A DNA stretch of 64,000 nt from Flavicella sp963932955 (GTDB lineage Bacteria > Bacteroidota > Bacteroidia > Flavobacteriales > Flavobacteriaceae). A program made the position numbers and the translations under genes. The stretch lies in contig CAWVRK010000008.1 of assembly GCA_963932955.1 (NCBI GenBank), positions 1 to 64,000 of the forward strand. Direction: 5' to 3'. A model generated the notes under the pieces. The model made no database searches, was not told where the DNA came from, and worked only from the letters and a program-made list of their open reading frames with translations. Shown piece after piece: positions 8,237 through 17,057 of the stretch (positions are counted from its first letter, which is position 1; each line of letters begins with the position of its first letter).

Positions 8237-9769
8237 ATGGACAAAAGCATCCGAGTGCGTTTTGCACCAAGTCCCACAGGGCCTTTACATATTGGCGGAG
8301 TTAGAACCGCTTTGTACAACTATTTGTTCGCTAAAAAACACGGTGGAAAATTCGTGTTGCGAATCGAAGACACCGATCAAAATCGCTATGTTCCCAATGC
8401 CGAGCAATACATCATCGATGCATTGGAATGGAGCGGAATTCAATTCGACGAAGGTCCCGGAAAAAATGAAAAGTTTGGACCCTACCGACAGTCGGAACGC
8501 AAAGAGCTGTATCGCGAATACGCAGAGAAATTGGTCGCTTCTGGAAAAGCCTATTACGCGTTTGACAGTAGCGAGGAACTGGAAGCCGAACGAAAAAAGT
8601 GCGATGAAAAAAAAGAGCCTTTTATATACAACCACAGCACGCGTGACCAACTGAACAACTCACTTTGTATGGGGGTTGAAGTACTTGGAAAAAAATTGGC
8701 TTCCGGAGATAATTATGTAGTGCGTTTTAAGATGTACGACCCTAAAGAGGAGGGAGCCGCTGTGCTTGAATCAAACGACTTGATTCGAGGAAATGTAAAG
8801 TTTAAACGCCCATTGCTCGACGACAAAGTATTGTTTAAAAGCGACGGAATGCCTACCTACCACCTGGCAAATATTGTAGACGATCACCTGATGGAAATCA
8901 GTCATGTGATTCGAGGAGAAGAATGGTTGCCTTCTTTGCCGCTTCACATTGCATTGTACGATGCTTTTGGTTGGGAGGCTCCAGATTTTGCACATTTGCC
9001 TTTGATTTTAAAACCTGTTGGCAAAGGAAAATTGAGCAAACGAGACGGAGACAAACTGGGGTTCCCTGTATTCCCTTTAGCCTATAAAAATGAGGAAACA
9101 GGTGAAGTTTCCAAAGGGTACAAAGAGGACGGTTATTTGAGTGCTGCTTTTGTCAACATGCTGGCTTTGTTGGGATGGAATCCTGGAACAGAACAAGAGT
9201 TGTTTGGAAAAGAAGAACTGGTACAAAGTTTCTCGTTAGAAAGAGTTAGCAAATCAGGAGCAAAATTCAGTCCGGAAAAAACAAATTGGTTCAACCAACA
9301 ATACGTACAGCAAATGTCTGCCCGCGAATTGGCAACACTGTACTTGCCCATTCTCAATGAAAATGAAGTAGACGTTGCTTTAGATCAGGTAGAAATCGTT
9401 GTTGAAATGGTGAAAGAGAGGGCCGTCTTTGTGAAAGACTTATGGGAACTCAGCAAGTATTTTTTTAAAGCCCCTAAAGATTACGACCCAAAGGCTGTAA
9501 AAAAACAATGGAAACCTGATACAAAAGTTTTGATGGAGGCCTTGAAGAATATCCTTAAAGAGCTCGAGGATTTTTCATCGGAAGCGGTAGAAAATGAAGT
9601 AAAAAAGTGGATGGCCAAAGAAGAAATCAGCTTTGGAAAAATCATGGCACCATTTCGGTTGAGTATTGTTGGAGCTTTGAGAGGTCCTCATTTGTTTGAC
9701 ATCGTTGCTTTTGTTGGAAAAGAAAAAGCGGTTCGAAGAATTGAACAAGCAATTGCTATTTTGAAATAG
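8237..9769 (+). CDS. gltX: Glutamate--tRNA ligase
   Basis: Class I aminoacyl-tRNA synthetase charging tRNA(Glu), 510 aa. The HIGH motif appears as PSPTGPLHIGGVRTA near residues 11-25 and the KMSKS-equivalent as KLSKRDGD near 265. RIEDTDQNR (about 42-50) and GEEWLPSLPLH are further class signatures. The C-terminal helical anticodon-binding domain fills residues 340-510. The start is the first ATG, giving the expected N-terminus MDKSIRVRFAPSPTGP. Monocistronic, with a promoter element immediately upstream. The SPFH gene follows after 84 bases. Confidence 0.97.
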   Translation: MDKSIRVRFAPSPTGPLHIGGVRTALYNYLFAKKHGGKFVLRIEDTDQNRYVPNAEQYIIDALEWSGIQFDEGPGKNEKFGPYRQSERKELYREYAEKLVASGKAYYAFDSSEELEAERKKCDEKKEPFIYNHSTRDQLNNSLCMGVEVLGKKLASGDNYVVRFKMYDPKEEGAAVLESNDLIRGNVKFKRPLLDDKVLFKSDGMPTYHLANIVDDHLMEISHVIRGEEWLPSLPLHIALYDAFGWEAPDFAHLPLILKPVGKGKLSKRDGDKLGFPVFPLAYKNEETGEVSKGYKEDGYLSAAFVNMLALLGWNPGTEQELFGKEELVQSFSLERVSKSGAKFSPEKTNWFNQQYVQQMSARELATLYLPILNENEVDVALDQVEIVVEMVKERAVFVKDLWELSKYFFKAPKDYDPKAVKKQWKPDTKVLMEALKNILKELEDFSSEAVENEVKKWMAKEEISFGKIMAPFRLSIVGALRGPHLFDIVAFVGKEKAVRRIEQAIAILK

Positions 9770-9853
9770 CACACACCGTTTTATTAATGGGTGTACTTTG
9801 ACAATAGTTTTGCAAATTTGTTGTATTTTTAAAAATCTCTAAACTCCAATCTA

Positions 9854-10765
9854 ATGGAAAATCTTTTTTATTTAATTCCTGTTGTACTCTTTCTTTACTT
9901 TGGTTTGTTTGTTGTGAACCAACAAACCACGGCCATTGTTGAACGATTTGGAAAATTTACGAACATTCGACAATCGGGATTACAATTTAAAATTCCTCTA
10001 GTAGATAAAATTTCGGGGCGTGTCAGCTTGAAAATACAGCAACTAGATGTCATCGTAGAAACCAAAACCAAAGACGACGTTTTTGTACAACTGAAAATTT
10101 CTGTACAGTTTCAAATCCTTCGCGAAAAGGTCTACGACGCTTTTTACAAACTGCAAAACCCACACGATCAAATCACAGCTTACATCTTTGATACCGTCCG
10201 AGCAGAGGTGCCCAAAATGAAGTTGGACGATGTATTTGAAAAAAAGGACGACATCGCACATGCCATTCAAAGAGAATTGAAAGAATCGATGTTGGCTTAT
10301 GGGTACGACATTGTAAAAGCCTTGGTTACAGACATCGATCCCGACGCGCAAGTAAAAGAAGCAATGAACCGAATTAACGCGGCAGAAAGAGAAAAATTAG
10401 CCGCTCAATTTGAAGGTGACGCACAACGGATTTTGATTGTAGAGCGCGCCAAAGCGGAGGCGGAGAGCAAGCGATTGCAAGGAATGGGAATCGCAGATCA
10501 GCGAAGAGAAATAGCACGTGGTTTGGAAGAGTCCGTAGATGTATTGAACAAAGCAGGAATCAACTCTCAAGAGGCTTCTGCTTTGATTGTGATCACACAA
10601 CACTACGACACCTTACAGTCCATCGGTGCAGACACCAATAGCAATTTGATCTTGTTGCCCAACAATCCGAATGCTGCAAGCTCCATGTTAAATGACATGG
10701 TTACTAGTTTGGTAGCAGCTAACAAAATCAACGAACAGCCTGCTTTGAAAAGAAATAAGGAATAA
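9854..10765 (+). CDS. SPFH/Band 7 membrane protein (stomatin/QmcA-like)
   Basis: Membrane-anchored scaffold protein of the SPFH superfamily, 303 aa. An N-terminal transmembrane helix (about residues 5-22) is followed by the SPFH domain (about 22-200), including VNQQTTAIVERFGKF and GLQFKIPLVDK. The C-terminal part has an Ala/Glu-rich coiled coil (INAAEREKLAAQFEGDAQ, then VERAKAEAESKRLQGMG) used for oligomerisation. Family members organise membrane microdomains or act with membrane proteases. No NfeD-type protease partner is adjacent, so its partner is unknown. Confidence 0.88.
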   Translation: MENLFYLIPVVLFLYFGLFVVNQQTTAIVERFGKFTNIRQSGLQFKIPLVDKISGRVSLKIQQLDVIVETKTKDDVFVQLKISVQFQILREKVYDAFYKLQNPHDQITAYIFDTVRAEVPKMKLDDVFEKKDDIAHAIQRELKESMLAYGYDIVKALVTDIDPDAQVKEAMNRINAAEREKLAAQFEGDAQRILIVERAKAEAESKRLQGMGIADQRREIARGLEESVDVLNKAGINSQEASALIVITQHYDTLQSIGADTNSNLILLPNNPNAASSMLNDMVTSLVAANKINEQPALKRNKE

Positions 10766-10840
10766 AGAGCCCTTTTTAGGTATTTATTTAAAATGCTGTT
10801 TTACAGATTTTACAATAAATATTTGAAAGAACAAAAACTC

Positions 10841-11032
10841 TTAAGATGGGTCTTTTTTTGAATCCTCTTTGTCTTCTTCTTTGGAAGCATTTTTAAACTC
10901 TTTGATTCCGCTTCCTAGTCCGCGCATCAATTCTGGAATTTTTCTACCTCCGAAAAGTAGGAGTACAACGACGATGATCACAATGACTTGGGGCCCTCCA
11001 ATCATTCCTAAAAAGATACTGAGTAAATTCAT
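10841..11032 (-). CDS. tatA: Sec-independent translocase TatA/E
   Basis: Small pore-forming component of the twin-arginine translocation system, 63 aa. The N-terminal membrane helix (about residues 8-27) ends in the diagnostic FGGRKIPEL hinge, followed by an amphipathic helix (RGLGSGIKEFKNA) and a short charged Lys/Asp/Glu tail. The length is normal for TatA. tatC is not in the window. A -7 element lies at 11053-11060. Confidence 0.93.
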   Translation of the reverse strand: MNLLSIFLGMIGGPQVIVIIVVVLLLFGGRKIPELMRGLGSGIKEFKNASKEEDKEDSKKDPS

Positions 11033-11052
11033 AATGCGTATGTTTTGAATTA

Positions 11053-11060
11053 CAAAGGTA
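11053..11060 (-). promoter_or_regulatory. tatA promoter -7 element
   Basis: Minus-strand TACCTTTG (TAnnTTTG), 20 bases upstream of the tatA ATG. Confidence 0.5.
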
Positions 11061-11107
11061 GCAAATTGTTGGATATAAAATTTGTCAAAAGTTATTTTTA
11101 CAAAAGC

Positions 11108-11812
11108 CTATTGCTTATGGTTCTGGTTTTGTAAATCTTGTTGTTGTGTAATTTGACCGCCCATTGATTTTTTGCTAAGCAGTGAGGAAGGAGTGCCTTT
11201 GTAGTTGACTTCACCGCCAAAGGTCGCCTTGGCGTCCAAAACAGCATCCGTGTAAATACTTGCTACAGCTCCAGAAGAAACTACAATATTTGTATATTCA
11301 GATTTCAATTTGAAAGCTTGGTAATTGGCACCTGTTGAAAGTTTGCAATTTTGTGACTTTGTAGTCCCCGTGAGTTGCATACTGCCCCCTGTAAGAGCTT
11401 TTATTTTTAAATACTCCAAGGCTAAATCGAGTTCTATATGCGCGTCTTCCCGAGCGCTCAATTGCAATTGGGCTTGTTCCAGGGTGTGTTTAGATCGAAT
11501 AGTGGCTCCTTGGAAAACTTCCAATTCCAAAAGTAATCCTGTATAATACAAATCAATCTGAAGTGATTTTGAATCAAAAACACTTTTTAAATTCAGTGTG
11601 ATTGTAAGGTTTCCTTTTTTGTTTTTCAAATAGACTTCAGAGGCTTTTTCTCCAGTAATGACAATTTTTTGCTCGTGAAAAGGAATCAAATTTACAACCA
11701 ATCCTTTGAAGACTTTTACCTTGTCAAAAGATTGTAAAAAATGAATGCTTTTTTCTTGGGCCCAACCACTAGTAGCCATCATTAAAAAGAGTAGGACTAG
11801 CTTGTTTTTCAT
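11108..11812 (-). CDS. Secreted GIN-domain (DUF2807) protein
   Basis: Predicted exported protein of about 234 aa with a cleavable signal peptide (KNKLVLLFLMMATSGWAQ). The rest is a repetitive beta-rich stretch resembling the GIN/DUF2807 putative adhesin-head domain of Bacteroidota: FDKVKVFKGLVVNLIP, LEVFQGATIRSKHTLEQAQ, LKIKALTGGSMQLTGTTKS, STGANYQAFKLKSEY, VSSGAVASIYT and FGGEVNYKGTPSSL. These proteins form beta-helices outside the inner membrane; their role is not established. The ATG at 11812 is preferred over a TTG two codons upstream. It lies 26 bases after rnr on the same strand and may be co-transcribed with it. Confidence 0.7.
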   Translation of the reverse strand: MKNKLVLLFLMMATSGWAQEKSIHFLQSFDKVKVFKGLVVNLIPFHEQKIVITGEKASEVYLKNKKGNLTITLNLKSVFDSKSLQIDLYYTGLLLELEVFQGATIRSKHTLEQAQLQLSAREDAHIELDLALEYLKIKALTGGSMQLTGTTKSQNCKLSTGANYQAFKLKSEYTNIVVSSGAVASIYTDAVLDAKATFGGEVNYKGTPSSLLSKKSMGGQITQQQDLQNQNHKQ

Positions 11813-11838
11813 TTGCAAACGATTGCTTTTTTTACGGT

Positions 11839-14037
11839 TTATTGCAGGAGGGTAAAGTCCAAGTGCTTCCGATCGAGGTCCGTGTTTTTTACCTTTACGG
11901 TCACTTCGTCACCCAACTGGTATTTTTTCTTGTTAGACTTTCCTACCAAAGCATATTGCTTTTCATCATAGGTATAATAGTCGTCTTTAAGGTCTCTTGT
12001 TCTGACCATACCTTCGCATTTATTTTCTATGATTTCTACATAGATACCCCATTCTGTGACTCCTGATATCACTCCTAAGAAATCAACATCTTTGTGGTTC
12101 TGCATGTATTTTATTTGCATGTATTTGATGGAGTCCCTTTCGGCTTTGGTGGCTAGGTATTCCATTTCTGAAGCGTGCTTACACTTCTCTTCATAAAGTT
12201 CTTTTTTTGGCGGTTTTCCTCCGTCCAAATAGTGTTGCAACAAGCGGTGTGCCATCACGTCAGGATAACGACGAATGGGAGATGTAAAGTGCGAATAATG
12301 ATCAAATGCCAACCCGTAATGTCCAATATTTTCGGTGGTGTAAATTGCTTTTGACATGGATCGTATGGCGAGCGTTTCGATCATGTTGGACTCTCCTTTT
12401 CCGTGGACATCTTTCAACAGTTTATTCAGGGTGTTGGAAGTAGATTTACGGGTATTGATGTCGATACTATAACCAAATTTTCCAATAATTCCTTGCAAAG
12501 CGGTGAGTTTGTCAACGTTGGGCTCGTCGTGAACACGGTACACAAAAGTGGAGGACTTCCCGCCTTTTTTACTGACAAATTCAGATACTTTTTTGTTGGC
12601 CAACAACATAAATTCTTCGATGAGTTTGTTGGCGTCTTTGGACTCTTTCATAAAAACACCCAAAGGGTTTGCATCTTCGTCCAAATTAAATTTGACCTCT
12701 ACTTTATCAAAGGTAATCGCACCGTCTTGCAACCTCTTTTTGCGCATTGTTTTGGCAAGCGTGTCCATTTTTAAAATAGCGTTGACAACTTTTGGAGAAA
12801 CTTCATAAGCGCTGTCTCTTATGGAAATGGATTCTGGTATTGTTGTCGGTTGGTCTTTTACGCCGTTTTCAATGATAACTTGGGCTTCTTCGTATGCAAA
12901 ACGTTGGTCAGAATAAGTAACCGTTCTTCCAAACCATTGGTTTTTTATTTCTGATTGTTCGTTCAATTCGAAAACCGCTGAAAAGGTCAATTTTTCTTCA
13001 TTAGGCCTCAATGAGCAGACACCGTTGGAAAGTTTTTCTGGAAGCATGGGAACCACACGATCTACCAAATAAACAGAGGTGGCTCTTTCATAAGCTTCTC
13101 TTTCCAACTCAGAATCCAATGGAATATAATGGGAAACATCTGCAATATGAACTCCAATCTCATAGTTCCCATTTTCCAAAATTGTAAAAGACAAGGCATC
13201 ATCAAAGTCTTTCGCATCTTTTGGATCTATAGTAAACGTCAAGTCGGAACGCATGTCTCTTCGCTTGGCAATTTCTTTTTCTGTAATTCTAGTGTCGAGG
13301 TCTTCGGCTTCTTTTTCCACATGAGCTGGAAATTCATATGGGAGTCCGTACTCGGCAAGAATACTGTGGATCTCTGTGTTGTGGTCTCCTGGTTTTCCTA
13401 ATACTTGTTTTATTTTTCCAAAAGGATTTTTTGATTTTTCCGGCCAATCTATCAAGTCGACAACAACTTTATCTCCATCTTCGGCACCATCTAAATTGTC
13501 TTTGGAAATAAAAATGTCAGAATACATTTTATTGCTATCAGGTACTACAAAACCAAAATTCTTACTGAGCTGCAAAACCCCTACAAATTCTGTTTTGAAA
13601 CGTTCTACAACTGCTACCACATCTCCTTCTTTTTTGGAACTTTTACGTTTGTTATAGACATATACTTTTACAGTGTCTTTGTCAAGTCCACGGTTCAAAT
13701 TTATGGAAGGAATAAAGACGTCGTTATCAAAATCTTCACAGATAAAATAAGCGTTTCCATTAGAGGTTAAATCCAATGTTCCAAGGTGGTAGTTTTTGGT
13801 TTCTGACAAAACAAAGGAGCCCTGCTTAGCTTCATCGATGTTGCCTTTTTCTTTGAGTTCTTCTAAATTTTTAATTACCTGACCTGTGGCATTTGAATCT
13901 GTTAGCTTGAGCGTTGAAGCAATTTGTTTGTAATTCCAAAATTTAGAAGGATTTTGACCAAACAACTTTAATACTTTTTGTGACAAGTCTGCCATTGTAT
14001 TACCTTTCTTTTTATGTGTGTTTTTCTTTTTGTTCAT
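11839..14037 (-). CDS. rnr: Ribonuclease R
   Basis: Processive 3'-5' exoribonuclease of the RNB (RNase II) family that degrades structured RNA, about 732 aa. A basic N-terminus precedes a winged-helix segment (FWNYKQIASTLKLTD), two cold-shock-like domains, the catalytic RNB domain with FTIDPKDAKDFDDALS (metal-binding aspartates near residues 265-275), HYGLAFDHYSHFTSPIRRYPD, and a C-terminal S1 domain (FLGVISGVTEWGIYVEI). The ATG at 14037 is chosen; a TTG lies five codons upstream, and an internal ATG (MADLSQ) at 13995 is a plausible alternative. It faces rpiB divergently across the candidate origin. Confidence 0.95.
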   Translation of the reverse strand: MNKKKNTHKKKGNTMADLSQKVLKLFGQNPSKFWNYKQIASTLKLTDSNATGQVIKNLEELKEKGNIDEAKQGSFVLSETKNYHLGTLDLTSNGNAYFICEDFDNDVFIPSINLNRGLDKDTVKVYVYNKRKSSKKEGDVVAVVERFKTEFVGVLQLSKNFGFVVPDSNKMYSDIFISKDNLDGAEDGDKVVVDLIDWPEKSKNPFGKIKQVLGKPGDHNTEIHSILAEYGLPYEFPAHVEKEAEDLDTRITEKEIAKRRDMRSDLTFTIDPKDAKDFDDALSFTILENGNYEIGVHIADVSHYIPLDSELEREAYERATSVYLVDRVVPMLPEKLSNGVCSLRPNEEKLTFSAVFELNEQSEIKNQWFGRTVTYSDQRFAYEEAQVIIENGVKDQPTTIPESISIRDSAYEVSPKVVNAILKMDTLAKTMRKKRLQDGAITFDKVEVKFNLDEDANPLGVFMKESKDANKLIEEFMLLANKKVSEFVSKKGGKSSTFVYRVHDEPNVDKLTALQGIIGKFGYSIDINTRKSTSNTLNKLLKDVHGKGESNMIETLAIRSMSKAIYTTENIGHYGLAFDHYSHFTSPIRRYPDVMAHRLLQHYLDGGKPPKKELYEEKCKHASEMEYLATKAERDSIKYMQIKYMQNHKDVDFLGVISGVTEWGIYVEIIENKCEGMVRTRDLKDDYYTYDEKQYALVGKSNKKKYQLGDEVTVKVKNTDLDRKHLDFTLLQ

Positions 14038-14797
14038 GTTATTGTTTTTCAATTTTTAAAAGTACAAAATATAAACAGAGCAACGCATTTGTAGTTGGTT
14101 TAATACTCTATATTTTATTTTTATTTAAAATGCTTAATCTTCAAACAAAAACACAGCGTTTGTAATAAAAATAAAACAATTGAGTAATAAATTTAAATGA
14201 GAAACCTATCTCAGAAAATAAAAATAGTAACTACTATACGTTGAAAAGCAGCAAAATTCTAAGTTTATAAACAATTATATATATAACAATAATTTTCTTT
14301 TAAAATTTAAAAAAAACATAGTGGTATATGATAAGCTGTTCATAGCTGGCATAACTTTGTGTCTATCTATTTGCAAATATGAGTTATGGAAAGTTATAAA
14401 CAACTATTCACAAGTTGATGATGATCTAAAAACCTGAAAAGCAGCAAGCAAACAGCACTTATTAACAAGAATGTTTATAAGCAAAAATTCTAGGTTTTAA
14501 ACTCTTTTTTTGAATGTCACTATTCATAACCCTATTCAAAATAGTTGATAAGTATACCTTAACTTTTGGTAAGAAAATTTGGAAATAAAGAAAGTACGGT
14601 GGTATTGTTTTTTATTATCAAAGCACCAAAAATACTTGTTGTTTTTTAACCACTATTTGTCAACAATTCGATAAAATAGCCAAATTGTTTGTAGACAGCG
14701 CATTGGCAAAAAGTTATTAGATTCGTTGTTCATAGCCTTTAATTTTGAGAACATTGAAAAAAAAGGGAATTTTACACAAATTATAAGCTGAGTATGA
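14038..14797. other. Candidate chromosomal replication origin (AT-rich gap with DnaA-box-like motifs)
   Basis: A 760-base non-coding, very AT-rich interval between divergent rnr and rpiB. It holds repeated 9-mers close to the relaxed DnaA box TTATNAACA: TTATAAACA at 14265-14273 and 14394-14402, the same on the minus strand at 14472-14480, TTATTAACA at 14459-14467, TTGTCAACA at 14657-14665, and TTATCAACT on the minus strand at 14543-14551. A partly duplicated module (TGAAAAGCAGCAA plus GCAAAATTCTAAGTTTATAAAC-like sequence) appears near 14242-14272 and 14434-14500. TATATATATA-type unwinding-prone sequence lies near 14276-14285. Genes left of it are mostly minus strand and genes right of it mostly plus. 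parS-like sites lie 6-9 kb away. No perfect TTATCCACA is present. Confidence 0.45.
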
Positions 14798-14828
14798 TTT
14801 GATGCTTTTAGCTTTTGTTGTATTTTTG
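14798..14828 (+). promoter_or_regulatory. rpiB promoter (TTTG-19-TATTTTTG)
   Basis: TTTG at 14798-14801 and TATTTTTG at 14821-14828 with 19 bases between, a full match to the Bacteroidota -33/-7 consensus, 19 bases upstream of the rpiB ATG. Confidence 0.75.
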
Positions 14829-14847
14829 TAGCACAAAAACAACGATT

Positions 14848-15279
14848 ATGACGATAGCGATTGGGAACGACCATGCAGGACCAGAATACAAGTTTGAAAT
14901 CATTAAATTACTAGAAAGCAAAGGCATCAAAGTTTTGAATTTTGGAACTGACACGCCAGACAGTATGGATTATCCAGATGCGATCCATCCAACAGCGGAG
15001 GCTGTGGAAAGAGGCAAAGCAACATTTGGCATCATCTTGTGTGGTAGTGGCAACGGAGCTCAAATGACAGCCAACAAACACCAAGGTATTCGTGCGGCAT
15101 TGTGCTGGAACAAAGAATTGGTCGCACTGACACGCCAACATAACGACGCCAATATTTTAACCATCCCCGCTCGATTTGTATCGCTTCAACAAGCTTTGAG
15201 TTTTGTAGAGGTGTTTTTGGAAACAGAATTTGAAGGCGGGCGCCATCAAGGAAGAGTTGATAAAATAAGTTGCTGCTAA
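14848..15279 (+). CDS. rpiB: Ribose-5-phosphate isomerase B
   Basis: Interconverts ribose 5-phosphate and ribulose 5-phosphate in the pentose phosphate pathway, 143 aa, the usual RpiB length. The signature GNDHAGPEYK is at residues 6-15 and the active-site loop ILCGSGNGAQMTANK near 66-80. NDANILTIPARFVS follows, and GRHQGRVDKI closes the C-terminus as in the LacAB/RpiB family. The frame extends upstream to 14815, but the promoter overlaps that part and ATG 14848 gives the family N-terminus MTIAIGNDHAG. Ends at a strong terminator. Confidence 0.93.
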   Translation: MTIAIGNDHAGPEYKFEIIKLLESKGIKVLNFGTDTPDSMDYPDAIHPTAEAVERGKATFGIILCGSGNGAQMTANKHQGIRAALCWNKELVALTRQHNDANILTIPARFVSLQQALSFVEVFLETEFEGGRHQGRVDKISCC

Positions 15280-15302
15280 TTTGTACAGCAATTGAAAAAA
15301 TT

Positions 15303-15334
15303 AAAAAAGGGCTCCATAATAGGAGCCCTTTTTT
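15303..15334 (+). terminator. Intrinsic terminator of rpiB
   Basis: Perfect 13-bp hairpin: arms 15303-15315 and 15322-15334, loop ATAATA, GC-rich core GGGCTCC, ending in six Ts. It lies 23 bases after the rpiB stop. Confidence 0.9.
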
Positions 15335-15381
15335 GTTACAATACGGGGGAGGACTTCTTTTTCAGGGAAGATTTCAAAGCC

Positions 15382-15552
15382 TTATATAAAGTCCAATTTA
15401 TAAAAGGACTTGTTTAAAATCTCGTCTTTATTTACACCGAGCCATTTGTCTAATACTACAGCATAAATTTCTCAAAAACCGGTATCTAATTTCAAATTAT
15501 AAGAAGCATCCAGCTTATAAAAGTTAGGCATGTCTTTGTAAAAACCGGCACT
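15382..15552 (-). pseudogene. Decayed C-terminus of a DUF1501 protein
   Basis: Read on the minus strand, this frame gives SAGFYKDMPNFYKLDASYNL, then KLDTGF, an in-frame TGA, then EIYAVVLDKWLGVNKDEIL and NKSFYKLDFI before the stop. The pattern G.Y..MP....LD....L....DFR.VYA.VLDKWLGV....L...F..L.FI is the conserved C-terminus of DUF1501 proteins, which are Tat-exported and usually paired with DUF1800. The internal stop replaces the expected Arg (CGA to TGA). Upstream the frame is broken within a few codons and no N-terminal part is recognisable, so this is a remnant. No DUF1800 partner was found. Confidence 0.65.
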
Positions 15553-15869
15553 TTTAAATTTTTATCAATCAAAAAGGGACGTATTTTAATATTAAAGAAT
15601 GTGCGCTGTGCCAATCTTTAAACTTCACACCGTTGTGGTACATTTTGCTTAGAAACCACAACATCAAAAGTCTTTGCGATTGGAACATCAATTTTGGAAT
15701 TGGTTTATGTGCTTTTTAAAAAAAAAACAAAGCACGGCAAGCAGCTTGCAAACAAAAAAGTTTCCTCAAAATTTAAAAATTACAAAGGAGCGCCTATCAA
15801 TGTTACTAGAAAGATTTAAGACCCTCCAAAAAACCATTCGAGAATCTCAGTAAAAACTTTATTTTACCG
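15553..15869. other. Gap with no recognisable intact gene
   Basis: About 320 bases between the DUF1501 remnant and the hupE-like promoter. Short open stretches occur on both strands (for example plus-strand codons ending at 15852 with NLKITKERLSMLLERFKTLQ), but none has a start and family match. It is probably further decayed coding sequence. Confidence 0.4.
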
Positions 15870-15899
15870 TTTGAAACGAGAGAAGTTTTTCTATTTTTG
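15870..15899 (+). promoter_or_regulatory. hupE-like gene promoter (TTTG-18-TATTTTTG)
   Basis: TTTG at 15870-15873 and TATTTTTG at 15892-15899, spacing 18 bases, 17 bases upstream of the ATG at 15917. Confidence 0.65.
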
Positions 15900-15916
15900 A
15901 AAAAAAAAGGACGGTC

Positions 15917-16501
15917 ATGAATGAATTTCTTTTTTATTGCAACCTCGGAGTAAAACACGTTTTGGATCTTCAAGCCTACGACCATTTATTATTTTTAGTG
16001 GTCTTGGTCCTCGGGCATTCGTCCAAACAATGGAAACAAATCCTGTGGTTAGTCACTGCTTTTACACTGGGCCACACCTTGACCTTGGCCTTGGTTGTTT
16101 TCAAACTCCTTACCGTAGCTTCTGAATGGGTAGAACTGCTCATACCAGCCACCATTTTTATCACGGCAGTCTACAAGCTTGTTACAGCAGGAAAATTCAA
16201 TGCCAGCAACCCCTTTACGATTCTTTTGTCCTTTTGTTTTGGTTGGATCCACGGTTTGGGCTTTTCAATGTATTTGAAAATGCTCTTGGCAGACAGCACA
16301 GAAAAGCTGATACCGATGCTCGCTTTTGCCTTTGGGATTGAAGCCGCACAAGTACTTATTGTCTTGGGAATGGCCGTGCTTTCTTTCCTGGCAACCCTTT
16401 TATTCAAAGTTTCCAAAAGAGACTGGGTCCTTGTATTGTCAGCAATGGTTATTGGAATTGCCCTTCCGATGCTTTTGGCACGATCCTCTTTTTTATTTTA
16501 A
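15917..16501 (+). CDS. HupE/UreJ_2 family membrane protein
   Basis: Polytopic inner-membrane protein, 194 aa, with about six or seven hydrophobic helices. Conserved polar motifs typical of HupE/UreJ_2 proteins are in or next to the helices: YDHLLFL (residues 21-27), FTLGHTLTL (48-57), and GWIHGLGFS (about 109-117), plus FGIEAAQV. Distant relatives are nickel or cobalt transporters of hydrogenase and urease loci, and the His-rich motifs suggest metal handling. There is no hydrogenase or urease nearby, so the substrate is unknown. It has its own promoter. Confidence 0.85.
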   Translation: MNEFLFYCNLGVKHVLDLQAYDHLLFLVVLVLGHSSKQWKQILWLVTAFTLGHTLTLALVVFKLLTVASEWVELLIPATIFITAVYKLVTAGKFNASNPFTILLSFCFGWIHGLGFSMYLKMLLADSTEKLIPMLAFAFGIEAAQVLIVLGMAVLSFLATLLFKVSKRDWVLVLSAMVIGIALPMLLARSSFLF

Positions 16502-16622
16502 AGCGTCGTTATTTTACATTATAAATGTTGGCTTTTAACATAAGATTTCCGACTTTTGGGTGATTCAAAACCATTATACAACGAGAGCTACTCATTGCCC
16601 AATAAAAAACCACAACCAACAG

Positions 16623-17057
16623 ATGGTCAATTCTAAAAAACAAATCAAATACGATCGCGCATATATCAACATGGCCTTTGAATGGGGCAAACTATCGCAC
16701 TGCAAAAGGAAACAAGTCGGTGCGCTGATTGTGAAAGGAAGAATGATCATTTCAGATGGTTTCAATGGCGCACCCACAGGATTTGACAACTGTTGTGAAT
16801 CCGAAACAGGAGAAACCAAGTGGATGGTTTTGCACGCGGAAGCCAACGCCATTTTAAAAGTGGCAGCCTCTACCCAGTCTTCTCATGGCGCAACCTTGTA
16901 CATTACCTTGTCGCCCTGTAGAGATTGTAGCAAACTCATTTTACAGGCGGGCATCAAGCGGGTGGTATTCGCAAAGGCATACAAAGACCTTTCAGGAGTT
17001 CATTTTTTAGAAGCAGCAGGCATTGAAGTTTTTCACATAGACGGCTATGAAGGATAA
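16623..17057 (+). CDS. Deoxycytidylate (dCMP) deaminase family
   Basis: Zinc-dependent deaminase of the cytidine/dCMP deaminase superfamily, 144 aa, probably converting dCMP to dUMP for thymidylate synthesis. The zinc site is HAEANAI (catalytic His and Glu) and SPCRDCSKLI. KRKQVGALIVKGRMIISDGFNGAP is the usual dCMP-deaminase N-terminal region, beginning with the CKRKQVGA substrate loop. The frame opens at a GTG at 16560, but ATG 16623 (MVNSKKQIKYD) matches family starts. Its last 11 bases overlap the start of the ctp gene, so the two are translationally coupled. Confidence 0.88.
   Translation: MVNSKKQIKYDRAYINMAFEWGKLSHCKRKQVGALIVKGRMIISDGFNGAPTGFDNCCESETGETKWMVLHAEANAILKVAASTQSSHGATLYITLSPCRDCSKLILQAGIKRVVFAKAYKDLSGVHFLEAAGIEVFHIDGYEG

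Noticed and set aside
8217..8654. Shifted-frame ORF across the gltX start
   Set aside because: It overlaps a clear glutamyl-tRNA synthetase; no family pattern.
14038..14797. tRNA or structured RNA gene in the rnr-rpiB gap
   Set aside because: No cloverleaf, T-loop or long hairpin could be found; composition fits an origin or regulatory region better.
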